Shown: positions 1-8,696 of the stretch, piece by piece
How the letters are laid out: every line of letters begins with the position of its first letter
Numbering within the stretch: the first letter of the stretch is position 1
Assembly (NCBI GenBank): GCA_902592715.1
Contig: CACJFS010000002.1
Coordinates: 39,643-103,642 of the forward strand
Reading direction: 5' to 3'
Source: an uncultured Pelagibacteraceae bacterium
GTDB lineage: Bacteria; Pseudomonadota; Alphaproteobacteria; Pelagibacterales; Pelagibacteraceae
Length of the DNA: 64,000 nucleotides
The notes under the pieces: model-generated
What the model was told of the DNA's origin: nothing
The model's input: the letters and a program-made list of their open reading frames with translations, nothing else
Database searches by the model: none
Made by a program: the position numbers and the translations under genes

Positions 1-308
1 ATTCAAATCTTTCATTTGGCACATTTTCAGAGTCATCATTTATTAGAGCGAATTTATATGAGTCAATTTTAACAGGTGCGAATCTTGAACTTTCAAATTT
101 CTCAAGTGCTAATTTAACAAGAGTAGACTTCATGGGATCTACATTGATAGATACAAATTTCCAAAATTCAAACTTAATGGAAGCAAATTTTACATCTTCA
201 AATATTTTGAATGCAAACTTTGATGGAGCTAACCTAATAGGTGCGATCTGGACTAATGGTGAAGTTTGTGGACCAGACTCAATAGGAATTTGCAATAAAA
301 CAAATTAA
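1..308 (+). CDS. Pentapeptide-repeat protein, C-terminal part (5' end outside window)
   Basis: The frame is open from base 3 to the stop at 306-308 and has no start inside the window, so only about 101 C-terminal residues are seen. They show the five-residue periodicity A-N-L/F-x-x (for example ANLYE, ANLEL, ANLTR, ANFTS, ANFDG, ANLIG) that folds into a right-handed quadrilateral beta-helix. The tail leaves the repeat with Ile-Trp-Thr-Asn-Gly-Glu and two cysteines (C-G-P-D-S and I-C-N-K), a common ending in this family. Family members have scaffold or binding roles, and nothing here gives a specific function. The stop overlaps the start of the next gene by one base (TAATG), so translation of the two is probably coupled. 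Confidence 0.85.
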   Translation, partial: SNLSFGTFSESSFIRANLYESILTGANLELSNFSSANLTRVDFMGSTLIDTNFQNSNLMEANFTSSNILNANFDGANLIGAIWTNGEVCGPDSIGICNKTN

Positions 309-1228
309 TGCAAGATTTAAAACAAATAGATGGATTTGACATATCCTCTCATGAAAAATCAAAAAGAATTATAAATATTAAAATTGAAGATGAAATAATT
401 GAAAGACTTATATTTCCTTTTAAAAAATTTGATATAACGGCACTCGAATATAAACCTTTTACACGTTTTACAATTGCAAAAAGTCTAGATGAGACTACAT
501 CTCATGAATTAAGTAAACTTTTAAACCATATATTAAAAAATAGAAATACAGGTTGTTTTATAATAGGACCTAAAAACATTTCATCTAAAATTGATCAAAC
601 ATTTTTAATTAAACTATCTACAGCAATTACACATTTAATTGGTAATCCTAATCATGACTCAATGGCTGGAAAATATTATGCAAGATTTCATGTAAAGCAC
701 GAAGATAATAGCGATTCTTATTTAAGAAAAGCATATATAAATATGGATCTTCATACTGATGGCACTTATGTAAAAGAGACTACCGATTGGATATTGATGT
801 CAAAATTAGAGGAAGAAAATGTAGACGGTGGAGAAACTGCTTTATTACATCTAGATGATTGGGAACATTTGTCAGATTTAGTAAATGATGAAGTTGGTAA
901 ACAAGATTTTATTTGGGGTTCACCTAAGAGTAAAAATGTAGGTTATAAAGTTGAACATCCAGTTTTTTCAAAAGATCAAAATGGAGAACCTACAATTTCT
1001 TATATAGACCAATTTCCAGAACCAAAAAATATGAAGCAGGGTTTATTTCTTCAAAAATTATCAGATTCATTAGAGGGAAGCCAAAATAAAATTGTAACCT
1101 CTCTACCGGTGGGTAGTGCTATAGTTGCAAATAATTACTTTTGGCTACATGGCAGAAAACCATTCAAAGAAAATAAAAAATTATCAAGGGAATTGCTTAG
1201 AATTAGAGGTTCCTTTTTTAATAATTAA
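308..1228 (+). CDS. csiD: Glutarate 2-hydroxylase CsiD/GlaH (Fe(II)/2-oxoglutarate dioxygenase)
   Basis: CsiD hydroxylates glutarate to L-2-hydroxyglutarate, using 2-oxoglutarate and O2; in enterobacteria this is a late step of lysine/cadaverine breakdown. At 306 aa it is slightly shorter than the E. coli protein (325 aa) and is colinear with it as I recall it. The iron ligands are visible as H149-T-D151 in the stretch MDLHTDGTY and H281 in FWLHGR, and the 2-oxoglutarate-binding arginine lies in ELLRIRGSFF near the end. SPKSKN, HLDDWEHL and YIDQFPEP are also typical of the family. No L-2-hydroxyglutarate oxidase (LhgO) gene is nearby. It sits in front of a P5CR-like gene and a Liv-type importer, so the operon may serve uptake and breakdown of a lysine-like or C5 compound; this is inference. 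Confidence 0.88.
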   Translation: MQDLKQIDGFDISSHEKSKRIINIKIEDEIIERLIFPFKKFDITALEYKPFTRFTIAKSLDETTSHELSKLLNHILKNRNTGCFIIGPKNISSKIDQTFLIKLSTAITHLIGNPNHDSMAGKYYARFHVKHEDNSDSYLRKAYINMDLHTDGTYVKETTDWILMSKLEEENVDGGETALLHLDDWEHLSDLVNDEVGKQDFIWGSPKSKNVGYKVEHPVFSKDQNGEPTISYIDQFPEPKNMKQGLFLQKLSDSLEGSQNKIVTSLPVGSAIVANNYFWLHGRKPFKENKKLSRELLRIRGSFFNN

Positions 1229-1245
1229 GTATAGTAATTACTTCT

Positions 1246-2016
1246 ATGAAACTTGGTTTTATAGGAACTGGAAAAATAACTGAATCAGTTGTTACAGGTA
1301 TTTCTTCGTCAAAAATTAAATATTCCAAGATTTTAGTTTCACCTAGGAATCTTTCTGTCGCAAAAAAATTATCAAAAAATAATAAAAAAGTAAGTATTGG
1401 TAAGTCAAATCAAGAAATTATTAATAGTTGTGATTGGATTTTTCTTGCAGTTACCCCTACAGTTGGAGAGGAAATAATTAAAACGCTAAAATTTAAGTCT
1501 AACCAAACAATAATAAGTTTTATCTCAACAATTACTTTACCAAGACTAAAAAAATTAATTAAAGTTAATGCAAAAATTTTTAGAGCTATACCACTTCCGC
1601 CAATATCATTTAGAAAGGGACCAGTTCCAGTTTTTCCACCAAATAAAACATTAAAAAACTTTTTCAATAAACTTGGAACAACAGTTGAAATCAATAATGA
1701 AAAGTTATCCAAAAACTTTTGGTCGACATCAGGTATGATGGCTCCATTTTATGAATTATTAAATACTATGTCTAATTGGCTTGTACAACGAGGTGTTAAA
1801 AAAGATAAAGCTCAAAAATATATAACTTCACTGTTTGTTGCATTGTCTGAAGACGCATTAAGAAACTCTGATAAAGATTTAAAATTTTTGGTTAAAGAGT
1901 CTCAAACTCCAAAAGGATTAAATGAACAAGGAGTACAAGAACTAAGAAAAGCAGGTTTTTATAAGTCTACAGAGAAAACATTAAATAGTATTCTTAAAAG
2001 ACTTAACAAAGTATAA
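1246..2016 (+). CDS. Pyrroline-5-carboxylate reductase family protein
   Basis: A 256-residue NAD(P)-dependent reductase of the ProC family, which reduces cyclic imino acids such as 1-pyrroline-5-carboxylate to proline. The Rossmann loop is at the N-terminus (KLGFIGTGKITESVV, G7-x-G9-x-x). SPRN near residue 32 fits an NADP 2'-phosphate site, and the C-terminal helical dimerisation domain contains SQTPKGLNEQ, where ordinary ProC has a Thr/Ser-P-G-G-T type motif. That change suggests the substrate may not be P5C itself. It lies 17 bases after csiD and 6 bases before livG in the same operon. A role in handling an imino acid derived from the imported substrate is possible but unproven. Confidence 0.75.
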   Translation: MKLGFIGTGKITESVVTGISSSKIKYSKILVSPRNLSVAKKLSKNNKKVSIGKSNQEIINSCDWIFLAVTPTVGEEIIKTLKFKSNQTIISFISTITLPRLKKLIKVNAKIFRAIPLPPISFRKGPVPVFPPNKTLKNFFNKLGTTVEINNEKLSKNFWSTSGMMAPFYELLNTMSNWLVQRGVKKDKAQKYITSLFVALSEDALRNSDKDLKFLVKESQTPKGLNEQGVQELRKAGFYKSTEKTLNSILKRLNKV

Positions 2017-2022
2017 TTCTCT

Positions 2023-2820
2023 ATGTCATCAGATTTAAATATTCTGAAAATAGAAAATATCTCAAAATATTTTGGAGGACTTGCTGCCGTATCTAATTGT
2101 TCATTAACCATTAAAAGAGGCACAATAACGGGAATTATTGGTCCAAACGGATCAGGAAAAACAACTCTATTTAATCTTATTGCAGGTAATTTAAAATCCT
2201 CAAAAGGTAATGTTTTTTTTAATAATGAAAATATAACGGATATACCATCTCACGAATTATTTTCAAAAGGACTTCTAAGAACTTTTCAAATTGCACATGA
2301 ATTCTCTAATCTTACCGTCTTAGAAAATTTAATGATGGTTCCAGGAAACCAAACTGGAGAAATACTGTTAAATGCATTTATAAAGCCTAAACTTATTAAA
2401 GAAGAGGAAGAACAAATTAGACTTAAAGCCTATGATGTAGCGGAATTTTTAAATTTAAAGCATTTAGCTAATGAAAGAGCAGGAAATCTGTCAGGAGGTC
2501 AAAAAAAATTACTAGAATTAGGAAGAACTATGATGGTAGATGCTAAATTAGTTTTATTAGATGAGGTAGGAGCGGGTGTTAATAGAACACTATTAAAAGA
2601 CCTGGGAACTGCAATTTTAAGACTTAATAAAGAAAAAAATTATACCTTTTGTATGATTGAACACGATATGGACTTTATTAGTAGGATGTGCGACCCAGTA
2701 ATTGTAATGTCAGAGGGTTCAGTTCTATTTGAAGGAACCTCTGATGAAGTAAAAAAAAATGAGCAAGTTATAGAAAGCTATCTTGGTAGAGGAAAAAAAA
2801 TTAATGGAGAAACTAGCTGA
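2023..2820 (+). CDS. livG: Branched-chain/polar amino-acid-type ABC importer ATPase LivG
   Basis: A 265-residue ATP-binding subunit of a HAAT/Liv-type importer. The Walker A motif is GPNGSGKTT near residue 41, the signature is LSGGQKKLLELGR, the Walker B is LVLLDEVGAGV (the usual P-T/S replaced by V-G, as is common in LivG), and the switch histidine is in MIEHDMDF. LivG carries a longer helical insert than LivF, seen here around residues 105-150. Its stop overlaps the livF start by one base (TGATG). It works with the LivF, LivH and LivM products that follow; the substrate is set by the LivK-type binding protein encoded at 6572-7762. Confidence 0.92.
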   Translation: MSSDLNILKIENISKYFGGLAAVSNCSLTIKRGTITGIIGPNGSGKTTLFNLIAGNLKSSKGNVFFNNENITDIPSHELFSKGLLRTFQIAHEFSNLTVLENLMMVPGNQTGEILLNAFIKPKLIKEEEEQIRLKAYDVAEFLNLKHLANERAGNLSGGQKKLLELGRTMMVDAKLVLLDEVGAGVNRTLLKDLGTAILRLNKEKNYTFCMIEHDMDFISRMCDPVIVMSEGSVLFEGTSDEVKKNEQVIESYLGRGKKINGETS

Positions 2821-3527
2821 TGGCATTTTTTGAGGGAAATAATATGACAGGTGGCTATGGAGATGGTCCAGATATTATTAATTCTTGTACAATTAATGTT
2901 AACAAAGGGGAAATTGTTGCAATCCTAGGTCCAAATGGTGCTGGAAAATCTACTGCTATGAAAGCAATGTTAGGTTTGTTAAATTTAAAATCTGGAAGTG
3001 TAGTTGTAGAAGATCAAGACATATCCAATTTTTCCCCACAAGAGAGAGTTCAAAGGGGAATCTCTTTTGTGCCACAGACAAAAAATGTTTTTTCAGAATT
3101 GACTGTAAGAGAAAATCTTGAAATAGGTGGATTTCTTAGAAAAGATAATATCGATATTGTCATCAATCAAATATACGAATTATTTCCAATTTTAGCAGAA
3201 AAAAGAGACCAAGTTGTTGGACAATTATCTGGCGGTCAAAGACAGCAAGTAGCCTTAGGAAGAGCTTTAATGATACAGCCATCAGTTTTAATGTTAGATG
3301 AACCAACTGCTGGTGTTTCACCTATTGTGATGGATGAGCTGTTCGAACATATCGTTAAAGTTAAAAAAACTGGAGTAGCAATAATTATGGTAGAACAAAA
3401 TGCAAAACAAGCACTTAGCATATCAGACCGTGGTTATGTTTTAGTAACTGGTGAAAATAAATTTGAGGGTTCCGGACAGGAATTGCTAAATGATCCAGAA
3501 GTAAGAAGGTCATTTTTAGGAGCTTAA
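2820..3527 (+). CDS. livF: Branched-chain/polar amino-acid-type ABC importer ATPase LivF
   Basis: A 235-residue second ATPase of the Liv-type importer, the usual length for LivF. Walker A is GPNGAGKST near residue 38, the signature is LSGGQRQQVALGRAL, Walker B is LMLDEPTAGVSP and the switch region is MVEQNAKQAL. It pairs with LivG on the cytoplasmic face of the LivHM permease. It overlaps livG by one base and is followed two bases later by livH, so the transporter genes form one tightly packed unit. Confidence 0.93.
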   Translation: MAFFEGNNMTGGYGDGPDIINSCTINVNKGEIVAILGPNGAGKSTAMKAMLGLLNLKSGSVVVEDQDISNFSPQERVQRGISFVPQTKNVFSELTVRENLEIGGFLRKDNIDIVINQIYELFPILAEKRDQVVGQLSGGQRQQVALGRALMIQPSVLMLDEPTAGVSPIVMDELFEHIVKVKKTGVAIIMVEQNAKQALSISDRGYVLVTGENKFEGSGQELLNDPEVRRSFLGA

Positions 3528-3529
3528 TT

Positions 3530-4540
3530 ATGGATTTTATCAATGCAATTATTGTATTATTGAATTACACAATATTACCTGCATTAACTTATGGGTCTCA
3601 ATTAGCATTGGGGGCAATATTTGTTACCCTTATATATGGAATTTTGAGATTTGCTAATTTTGCAACAGGAGACATGATGTCTTTTGGTACTATGTTTGCA
3701 GTTTTATTTACTTATTATCTGCAATCAAAAGGAATAAGCTTTGGTTTTTTACCAACAGCTTTACTTACTATACCTTTTGCTGTTGCAATGATGATATCTT
3801 ATATGCTCATCATAGATAAAACAGTTTTTAGTTATTATAGAATAAATAAAAGTCCTCCAGTGCAATTAGCAATGGTTAGTATTGGTGTAATGTTCGTAAC
3901 TCAAGCAATTATAAGAATAATTATTGGTCCCACTGATAGAAGATTTATGGATGGGGAAAAATTTATCCTAAAAGCTTCAGAATTTAAAGATATGACAGGA
4001 CTAGCTGAAGGGTTAACAATCAAATCAACACAAATCATCACTATTGTAGTAACCATTATATTAGTTGCAATCTTATTTTGGTTTTTAAATAAAACAAAAA
4101 CAGGAACAAGTATGAGAGCTTATTCAGATAATGAGGATTTAGCATTGCTCTCAGGAATAGATCCAAAAAAAGTAGTTCTTATAACTTGGATTATTGCAGG
4201 AATTTTAGCTACTATTGGAGGCGTATTATATGGCTTAGATAAAAGCTACAGACCTTTTGTATATTTTAACAATATGCTTCCTATATTTGCTGCAGCAATA
4301 GCGGGAGGTATTGGCAATCCTTATGGTGCTTTTCTTGGAGGATATTTAATTGCATTCGCAGAAATATTTCTCACTTATGCATATAAAAGATTTTTCATTT
4401 ATATTTTACCAGAACAACTGGAGCCAAACTCCTTGATGCAACTTTTATCTACAGACTACAAGTTTGCAATTTCATTCTCAATTTTGGTTATTGTCTTAGT
4501 ATTTAGACCATCAGGAATTTTTGAAGGAAAGAAAATATGA
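3530..4540 (+). CDS. livH: Liv-type ABC importer permease LivH
   Basis: A 336-residue inner-membrane permease with about eight hydrophobic segments. LivH-family hallmarks are visible: an N-terminal GSQLALGAIFVTLIYGILRF segment, the ATGDMMSFG stretch, ALLSGIDPKKV near residue 203 (the coupling helix before the last third) and AAAIAGGIGNPYGAFLGGYLIA. It pairs with LivM to form the transmembrane channel. Its last four bases overlap the start of livM (ATGA), a sign of translational coupling. The substrate cannot be read from the permease. Confidence 0.92.
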   Translation: MDFINAIIVLLNYTILPALTYGSQLALGAIFVTLIYGILRFANFATGDMMSFGTMFAVLFTYYLQSKGISFGFLPTALLTIPFAVAMMISYMLIIDKTVFSYYRINKSPPVQLAMVSIGVMFVTQAIIRIIIGPTDRRFMDGEKFILKASEFKDMTGLAEGLTIKSTQIITIVVTIILVAILFWFLNKTKTGTSMRAYSDNEDLALLSGIDPKKVVLITWIIAGILATIGGVLYGLDKSYRPFVYFNNMLPIFAAAIAGGIGNPYGAFLGGYLIAFAEIFLTYAYKRFFIYILPEQLEPNSLMQLLSTDYKFAISFSILVIVLVFRPSGIFEGKKI

Positions 4541-5907
4541 AGAATTACTTAAATATCATAATTGCTTATTCAATTATGTTGGGTCTAATAATTTTAGTAG
4601 GTGTTTTCCAGTCATGGTCTATTGCTTTAACGATTTTTAATTATTGTATGATTTCAGCTGTAATGACTATGGGTGCAAATATTCAATGGGGATATGCAGG
4701 TCTTATAAACTTTGGAATAATGGGCTACACAGCTTTAGGGGGTTTGGCAGTCGTACTGGTTTCTGTTGCTCCAGTTTCTGAAGCATGGAGTGTTGGGGGA
4801 GTAAATATGCTTATGAGTCTTCTTCTTATAATTTTAATGATATTTTCGGTTAGATATGTTCTCAAAAACATAGAAAAATCAAAGAAAAGAAACTACTTAG
4901 TTGCAGGAATAATTATAGTTGGACTTTTTCTTATCAAAATAATTTCAGGACCAGCAATCGAATTAATAGAGGCTGTTGAGCCAGCTAAAACTGGTTTTTT
5001 AGGTGGATTAGGTATGCCGGTTTTATTCTCTTGGATTGTTGGTGGTTTTTTTGCAGCTGGTTTAGCATTTATAGTTGGAAAAGTTGCATTAGGTTTAAGA
5101 GCCGATTATCTAGCCATAGCAACTTTATTAATAGCAGAAATAGTTGTTTCAATTATTAAACATGAGGATTGGTTAGCGAGAGGTGTAAAAAATGTTATAG
5201 GATTAAAGAGACCTGCTCCATACGAAATAGATTTACAAACATCGCCATGGTTTATAGATCTAGTCGAAAAATTTCACTCTACAAAATTATCTTTAACCAA
5301 TTCACTTACAGAAAGACAAGACCTTTTAAACCAATTGGTGATAGACGCGTCTTCAATTTATGTAAAACTTTGTTTTGCTGGATTATTTTTAATAGTAGTT
5401 ATTATTTTATTGTTAGTTACCCAAAAAGCACTTTATTCACCTTGGGGAAGAATGATGAGAGCTATAAGAGACAATGAAGAAGCGGCAAGTGCAATGGGTA
5501 AGAATGTTGTTAAACAGCATTTATTTATATTTATCTTAGGTTCAGCCATTGTTGGAATAGCCGGAGCAATGATGGTAACAAATGATGGATTATTCACACC
5601 AGGGAGTTACCGACCAATGAGATATACATTTGTTATATGGGTGATGGTAATTGTAGGTGGAACAGGTAACAATTTCGGTGCGATTCTTGGTGGTTTTGTA
5701 GTTTGGTTTTTATGGGTAGAGGCTGCACCAATTGCATTATTTTTTATAAATCTATTTACTTCACATCTTCCAGAAACAAATGAGATAAAAATTCATTTAA
5801 TAAATAGTGCACCATATTTTAGATTTTTATTAGTTGGAATAGGTCTTCTTTTAATAATGAGATTTAGACCTCAGGGAATAATTCCTGAAAAGATTATTAA
5901 ACAATAA
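4537..5907 (+). CDS. livM: Liv-type ABC importer permease LivM
   Basis: A 456-residue second permease of the importer, at the long end for LivM. The family core is clear: GYAGLINFGIMGYTALGG near residue 51, RADYLAIATLLIAEI near 189, the coupling helix GRMMRAIRDNEEAASAMGKN near 304, and a glycine-rich segment VGGTGNNFGAILGG near 375. Extra length comes from a hydrophobic N-terminal extension and a loop with FHSTKLSLTNSLTERQ around residues 245-265 that lies between membrane segments. The gene overlaps livH by four bases and is followed nine bases later by an exporter gene. Confidence 0.9.
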   Translation: MKNYLNIIIAYSIMLGLIILVGVFQSWSIALTIFNYCMISAVMTMGANIQWGYAGLINFGIMGYTALGGLAVVLVSVAPVSEAWSVGGVNMLMSLLLIILMIFSVRYVLKNIEKSKKRNYLVAGIIIVGLFLIKIISGPAIELIEAVEPAKTGFLGGLGMPVLFSWIVGGFFAAGLAFIVGKVALGLRADYLAIATLLIAEIVVSIIKHEDWLARGVKNVIGLKRPAPYEIDLQTSPWFIDLVEKFHSTKLSLTNSLTERQDLLNQLVIDASSIYVKLCFAGLFLIVVIILLLVTQKALYSPWGRMMRAIRDNEEAASAMGKNVVKQHLFIFILGSAIVGIAGAMMVTNDGLFTPGSYRPMRYTFVIWVMVIVGGTGNNFGAILGGFVVWFLWVEAAPIALFFINLFTSHLPETNEIKIHLINSAPYFRFLLVGIGLLLIMRFRPQGIIPEKIIKQ

Positions 5908-5916
5908 TCTTAAAAA

Positions 5917-6525
5917 GTGAGCTATTTATTTTTTGGTTTTTTCACTGGTCTTAGTTTAATCCTAGCAATTGGAGCTCAAAATATATTTGTAATTGAACAA
6001 GGTCTTAAAAAGAAATATGTATTTATTGTTTGTTTAATTTGTTCATTATCTGATCTTATACTTATTTTTTTAGGAATATTTCTATTTCATCATTTCCAGA
6101 GTTTTTTTTCACCAGCAATAGAGCTCATATTAAATCTTCTCCTTCTTTTGTTTTTAATAAATTTTATCTGGAGGAAATTAAAGTCGATTAATAATCAAAT
6201 TTCGATTAATAAAAACTCTGATAGAAATACTTTTATCTCTACAGTTCTTAAAACACTTGGTTTTACTTACTTAAATCCACATGTGTATTCAGATACAGTA
6301 TTTTTTTTAGGTAACTTTTCTAAAGATTTTTTAATAACTCAAAAATACCTTTTTGGTATTGGAGCATCATTTTCATCATTTCTTTTCTTTTTTATACTAG
6401 GATATCTCTCAAAATTCTTATCTAATTATATAAGTAGTGAAAGACTATGGAAAACAATTAATTATTCTATAGTGCTCTTTATGTCCTTGCTATCAGTCTA
6501 TGTTTTTATGAGTATTCTAAAATAA
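5917..6525 (+). CDS. LysE/ArgO-family amino-acid exporter
   Basis: A 202-residue membrane protein with about six hydrophobic segments. The N-terminal LILAIGAQNIFVIEQGLKKK matches the LysE/ArgO signature (G-P/A-Q-N-x-F-x-x-x-Q-G), as do CSLSDLILIFLG and GFTYLNPHVYSDT, which contains the conserved N-P-H/x-x-Y-x-D. Family members export lysine or arginine with proton antiport. The only in-frame start near the family N-terminus is GTG at 5917, nine bases after livM. An exporter directly behind an importer suggests protection against overload of a basic amino acid, which is inference. Confidence 0.85.
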   Translation: MSYLFFGFFTGLSLILAIGAQNIFVIEQGLKKKYVFIVCLICSLSDLILIFLGIFLFHHFQSFFSPAIELILNLLLLLFLINFIWRKLKSINNQISINKNSDRNTFISTVLKTLGFTYLNPHVYSDTVFFLGNFSKDFLITQKYLFGIGASFSSFLFFFILGYLSKFLSNYISSERLWKTINYSIVLFMSLLSVYVFMSILK

Positions 6526-6529
6526 AAAA

Positions 6530-6557
6530 AACTCCAGCAGCTTTCACCGCTGGAGTT
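6530..6557 (-). terminator. Intrinsic terminator behind the livK-type gene
   Basis: A perfect 9-bp stem, AACTCCAGC paired with GCTGGAGTT, closes a 10-base loop. Read on the minus strand it is followed by a run of seven or more T (plus-strand A run at 6524-6530), so it terminates the binding-protein gene that ends at 6572. In the plus direction the tail is only AAATTT, so it would be a weaker stop for the liv operon. Confidence 0.9.
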
Positions 6558-6571
6558 AAATTTAACAAATA

Positions 6572-7762
6572 TTATCTTTGTTTTTTGTCTTTGAATTTTC
6601 CACCTTTAATTTCTTTTTCAATAAAGGCACCTGATGCTTCTCCAACATCAGTTAATTCAACACTAGATGCACCTTCGTAGTTAACTGCTTTACCGCTAGC
6701 AAGTAAATCTAATGCTTTTTTTAATTCTCCTGGATATATTTTTTCTCCTGGAGCATTTGCAACTGACATTACATTTGCTTGAACAGTAGCTCGATCAGCT
6801 TTACCACCTGCTTGCATAGCTAAAACTATTAATGCTGCTGCATCGTAAGACTCTGAAGTATAAGGTCCAGATGAATCTATACCAGCACCACCTGCTACAC
6901 CTTTAAATATTGAAGCTCCTTTACCCATCGATCCTGGCAACGAACCAAATGATTTATTTAGATCATTTCCAAATCTATCAGTTAAAGAGTCACCTATCAT
7001 TCCATCAGATAAAACAAATACATCAAATGCACCTGAGTCTAATGAACCATCAATGATACTTCCACCCGCTTGGTCTAAGTAACCTAGTACAGCTAAAGCA
7101 TCACCACCAGCTGCTGCTAATGTAGCAACTTCAGCACCGTAATCACCTTTACCTTCTTCGTGAGCTGTAACAACTGTTACATTTATTCCATGAGCTTTAA
7201 CAGCTGCAACATATACATCAGCTAATCCTTTACCATAATCATTATTTGTATGAGTTACTGCAATACTTTTTACTTTTCTATCTTTAGTTATATCTGCTAA
7301 TATTTGACCGCCTCTAGCATCTGATGGAGCTGTTCTAAAAAAATATCCATTATCTTTTAGGTCAGTTAATCCTGGAGATGTGGCTGATGGTGAAATCATA
7401 ACAACTCCATTTGGAACAGCAACGTTAGTTGCTATTGCTCCAGTTACACCAGAACAATCAGCTCCCATAATTGCTACTACACCATTAGAAATCAAACCTT
7501 CAGCAGCAGCAGTCGCAGCAGCTGAGTCAACACAAGTTGAGTCTGCTCTTTCTACAGAAATTTTCTTTCCACCAAGCAGTGAACCAGAATCAGAAGCTTC
7601 TTTAAATGCAAGCTCAGCTGATGCAGCCATTGCTGGAGTAAGGGACTCAATAGGTCCTGTAAATCCTAAAATAATTCCCATTTTAATGCCATGTCCATCC
7701 GAATATGCTTTTGAAGCAAAGCAAGAAACGAATACAAACATCGCTAATACTAGTTTTTTCAT
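6572..7762 (-). CDS. livK: Liv-type ABC substrate-binding protein (LivK/HAAT family)
   Basis: A 396-residue periplasmic binding protein with a signal peptide of about 21 residues (MKKLVLAMFVFVSCFASKAYS, cleaved before DGHG). The mature part starts with IKMGIILGFTGP, typical of the Peripla_BP_6 fold, and contains SPSATSPGL and FFRTAPSD, which line the alpha-amino-acid site in this family. The start has an excellent Shine-Dalgarno sequence, AGAGGAAAT at 7765-7773. It converges on the livGFHM operon and is the only Liv-type binding protein in the window, so it most likely serves that transporter. It ends in its own terminator and a TATAAT box lies upstream, so it is probably transcribed separately. 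Confidence 0.92.
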   Translation of the reverse strand: MKKLVLAMFVFVSCFASKAYSDGHGIKMGIILGFTGPIESLTPAMAASAELAFKEASDSGSLLGGKKISVERADSTCVDSAAATAAAEGLISNGVVAIMGADCSGVTGAIATNVAVPNGVVMISPSATSPGLTDLKDNGYFFRTAPSDARGGQILADITKDRKVKSIAVTHTNNDYGKGLADVYVAAVKAHGINVTVVTAHEEGKGDYGAEVATLAAAGGDALAVLGYLDQAGGSIIDGSLDSGAFDVFVLSDGMIGDSLTDRFGNDLNKSFGSLPGSMGKGASIFKGVAGGAGIDSSGPYTSESYDAAALIVLAMQAGGKADRATVQANVMSVANAPGEKIYPGELKKALDLLASGKAVNYEGASSVELTDVGEASGAFIEKEIKGGKFKDKKQR

Positions 7763-7793
7763 ATATTTCCTCTAATTGTTAACAATTTATATA

Positions 7794-7799
7794 ATTATA
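7794..7799 (-). promoter_or_regulatory. Possible -10 box for the livK-type gene
   Basis: On the minus strand an exact TATAAT lies 31 bases before the start codon. No good -35 hexamer is at 16-18 bp; a TTGAAA is 22 bp away. Because the region is AT-rich the match may be chance. Confidence 0.35.
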
Positions 7800-7835
7800 A
7801 GTAAATCTTAATCGCTATTTTTTTCAATCAGAAAA

Positions 7836-8693
7836 TTATCTTATTTTTTGAGCAAAAAACACAGATGTAATTACAATTATTCCTCCAGTAACTGTAATTA
7901 AAGAGGGAATTTCTCCAAAGATGAAATATGTGAGTATTAAACCAAAAATAGGAAATAAAGCATAGAAGGGAAGAACCATATCAACTGGATAAAATTTATA
8001 AAGATAAAACATCATTAAGTGTCCTAGTAAAGATATTATCGCTCCAGCATATAAAACTGTAAACCAACTTTCCAAACTAATATTTTTAATTGTTTGCAAA
8101 GTGTTGTCTTCGAATAATGAAGATAGGATTATTAAAATTATAAATCCTGTCAAACTCATTATTGTATTTGTAAATTTGACATCTAAGTCTTTTAGGTATC
8201 TTGAAAAAACTTGTGACAACCCATAAAAAAAAGCCATACCACATATTAATAATGAACCTATTAATTCTTCAACTACTTTAGGATCAAAAGCCAGTAAAAC
8301 AATTCCAAAAAATGAAGTAGTGATTAAAAGCCATTTTTTATAACTGATCTTTTCATTTAAGAATATTGAACTTAAAATTATTCCAAAGGGAATAGATAGT
8401 TGTGCGCCAATAGTAATTGGCGCAAGAATACTAGAAGCATTTATAGATAAATATAAAAGCATATTTACTGCAACTCCAAAACAAATAGAAAATCCTATTA
8501 AAGGAATAATGAATTTTTTTTCAACTTTTTGAAATTTAAAAAATGGAATTAAACAAATAAATACAACTGACATTCTCAAAGCACCAAAAAGTATTGGTGG
8601 TATTGTATCGTTTAATCCAAGCTTTCCAGTAGGATAGGCACTTCCTAACAAAAAAACTACAAATAAAATAAGTAAGGTGTGTTTAGCTGACAA
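7836..8693 (-). CDS. EamA/DMT-family permease
   Basis: A 285-residue inner-membrane protein with about ten hydrophobic segments in two five-helix EamA halves. Features of the drug/metabolite transporter superfamily include LLGSAYPTGKLGL at the N-terminus, IPFGIILSSIFLNEKISYKKW at the end of the first half and FGLILTYFIFGEIPSLITVTGG at the end of the second. Such proteins export or import metabolites, but substrates cannot be predicted. It is the last gene of a minus-strand operon that starts at 14397, three bases behind the aldehyde dehydrogenase gene. Confidence 0.85.
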   Translation of the reverse strand: MSAKHTLLILFVVFLLGSAYPTGKLGLNDTIPPILFGALRMSVVFICLIPFFKFQKVEKKFIIPLIGFSICFGVAVNMLLYLSINASSILAPITIGAQLSIPFGIILSSIFLNEKISYKKWLLITTSFFGIVLLAFDPKVVEELIGSLLICGMAFFYGLSQVFSRYLKDLDVKFTNTIMSLTGFIILIILSSLFEDNTLQTIKNISLESWFTVLYAGAIISLLGHLMMFYLYKFYPVDMVLPFYALFPIFGLILTYFIFGEIPSLITVTGGIIVITSVFFAQKIR

Positions 8694-8696
8694 AAA

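Noticed and set aside
1..308. Repetitive DNA or CRISPR-like array at the window start
   Set aside because: The periodicity is 15 bases, in frame, and translates to a pentapeptide-repeat protein.
7380..7775. 131-codon open frame on the plus strand over the livK-type gene
   Set aside because: It is antisense to a clear binding-protein gene; the Ala/Ser/Pro-rich translation mirrors that gene's codon use and matches no family.
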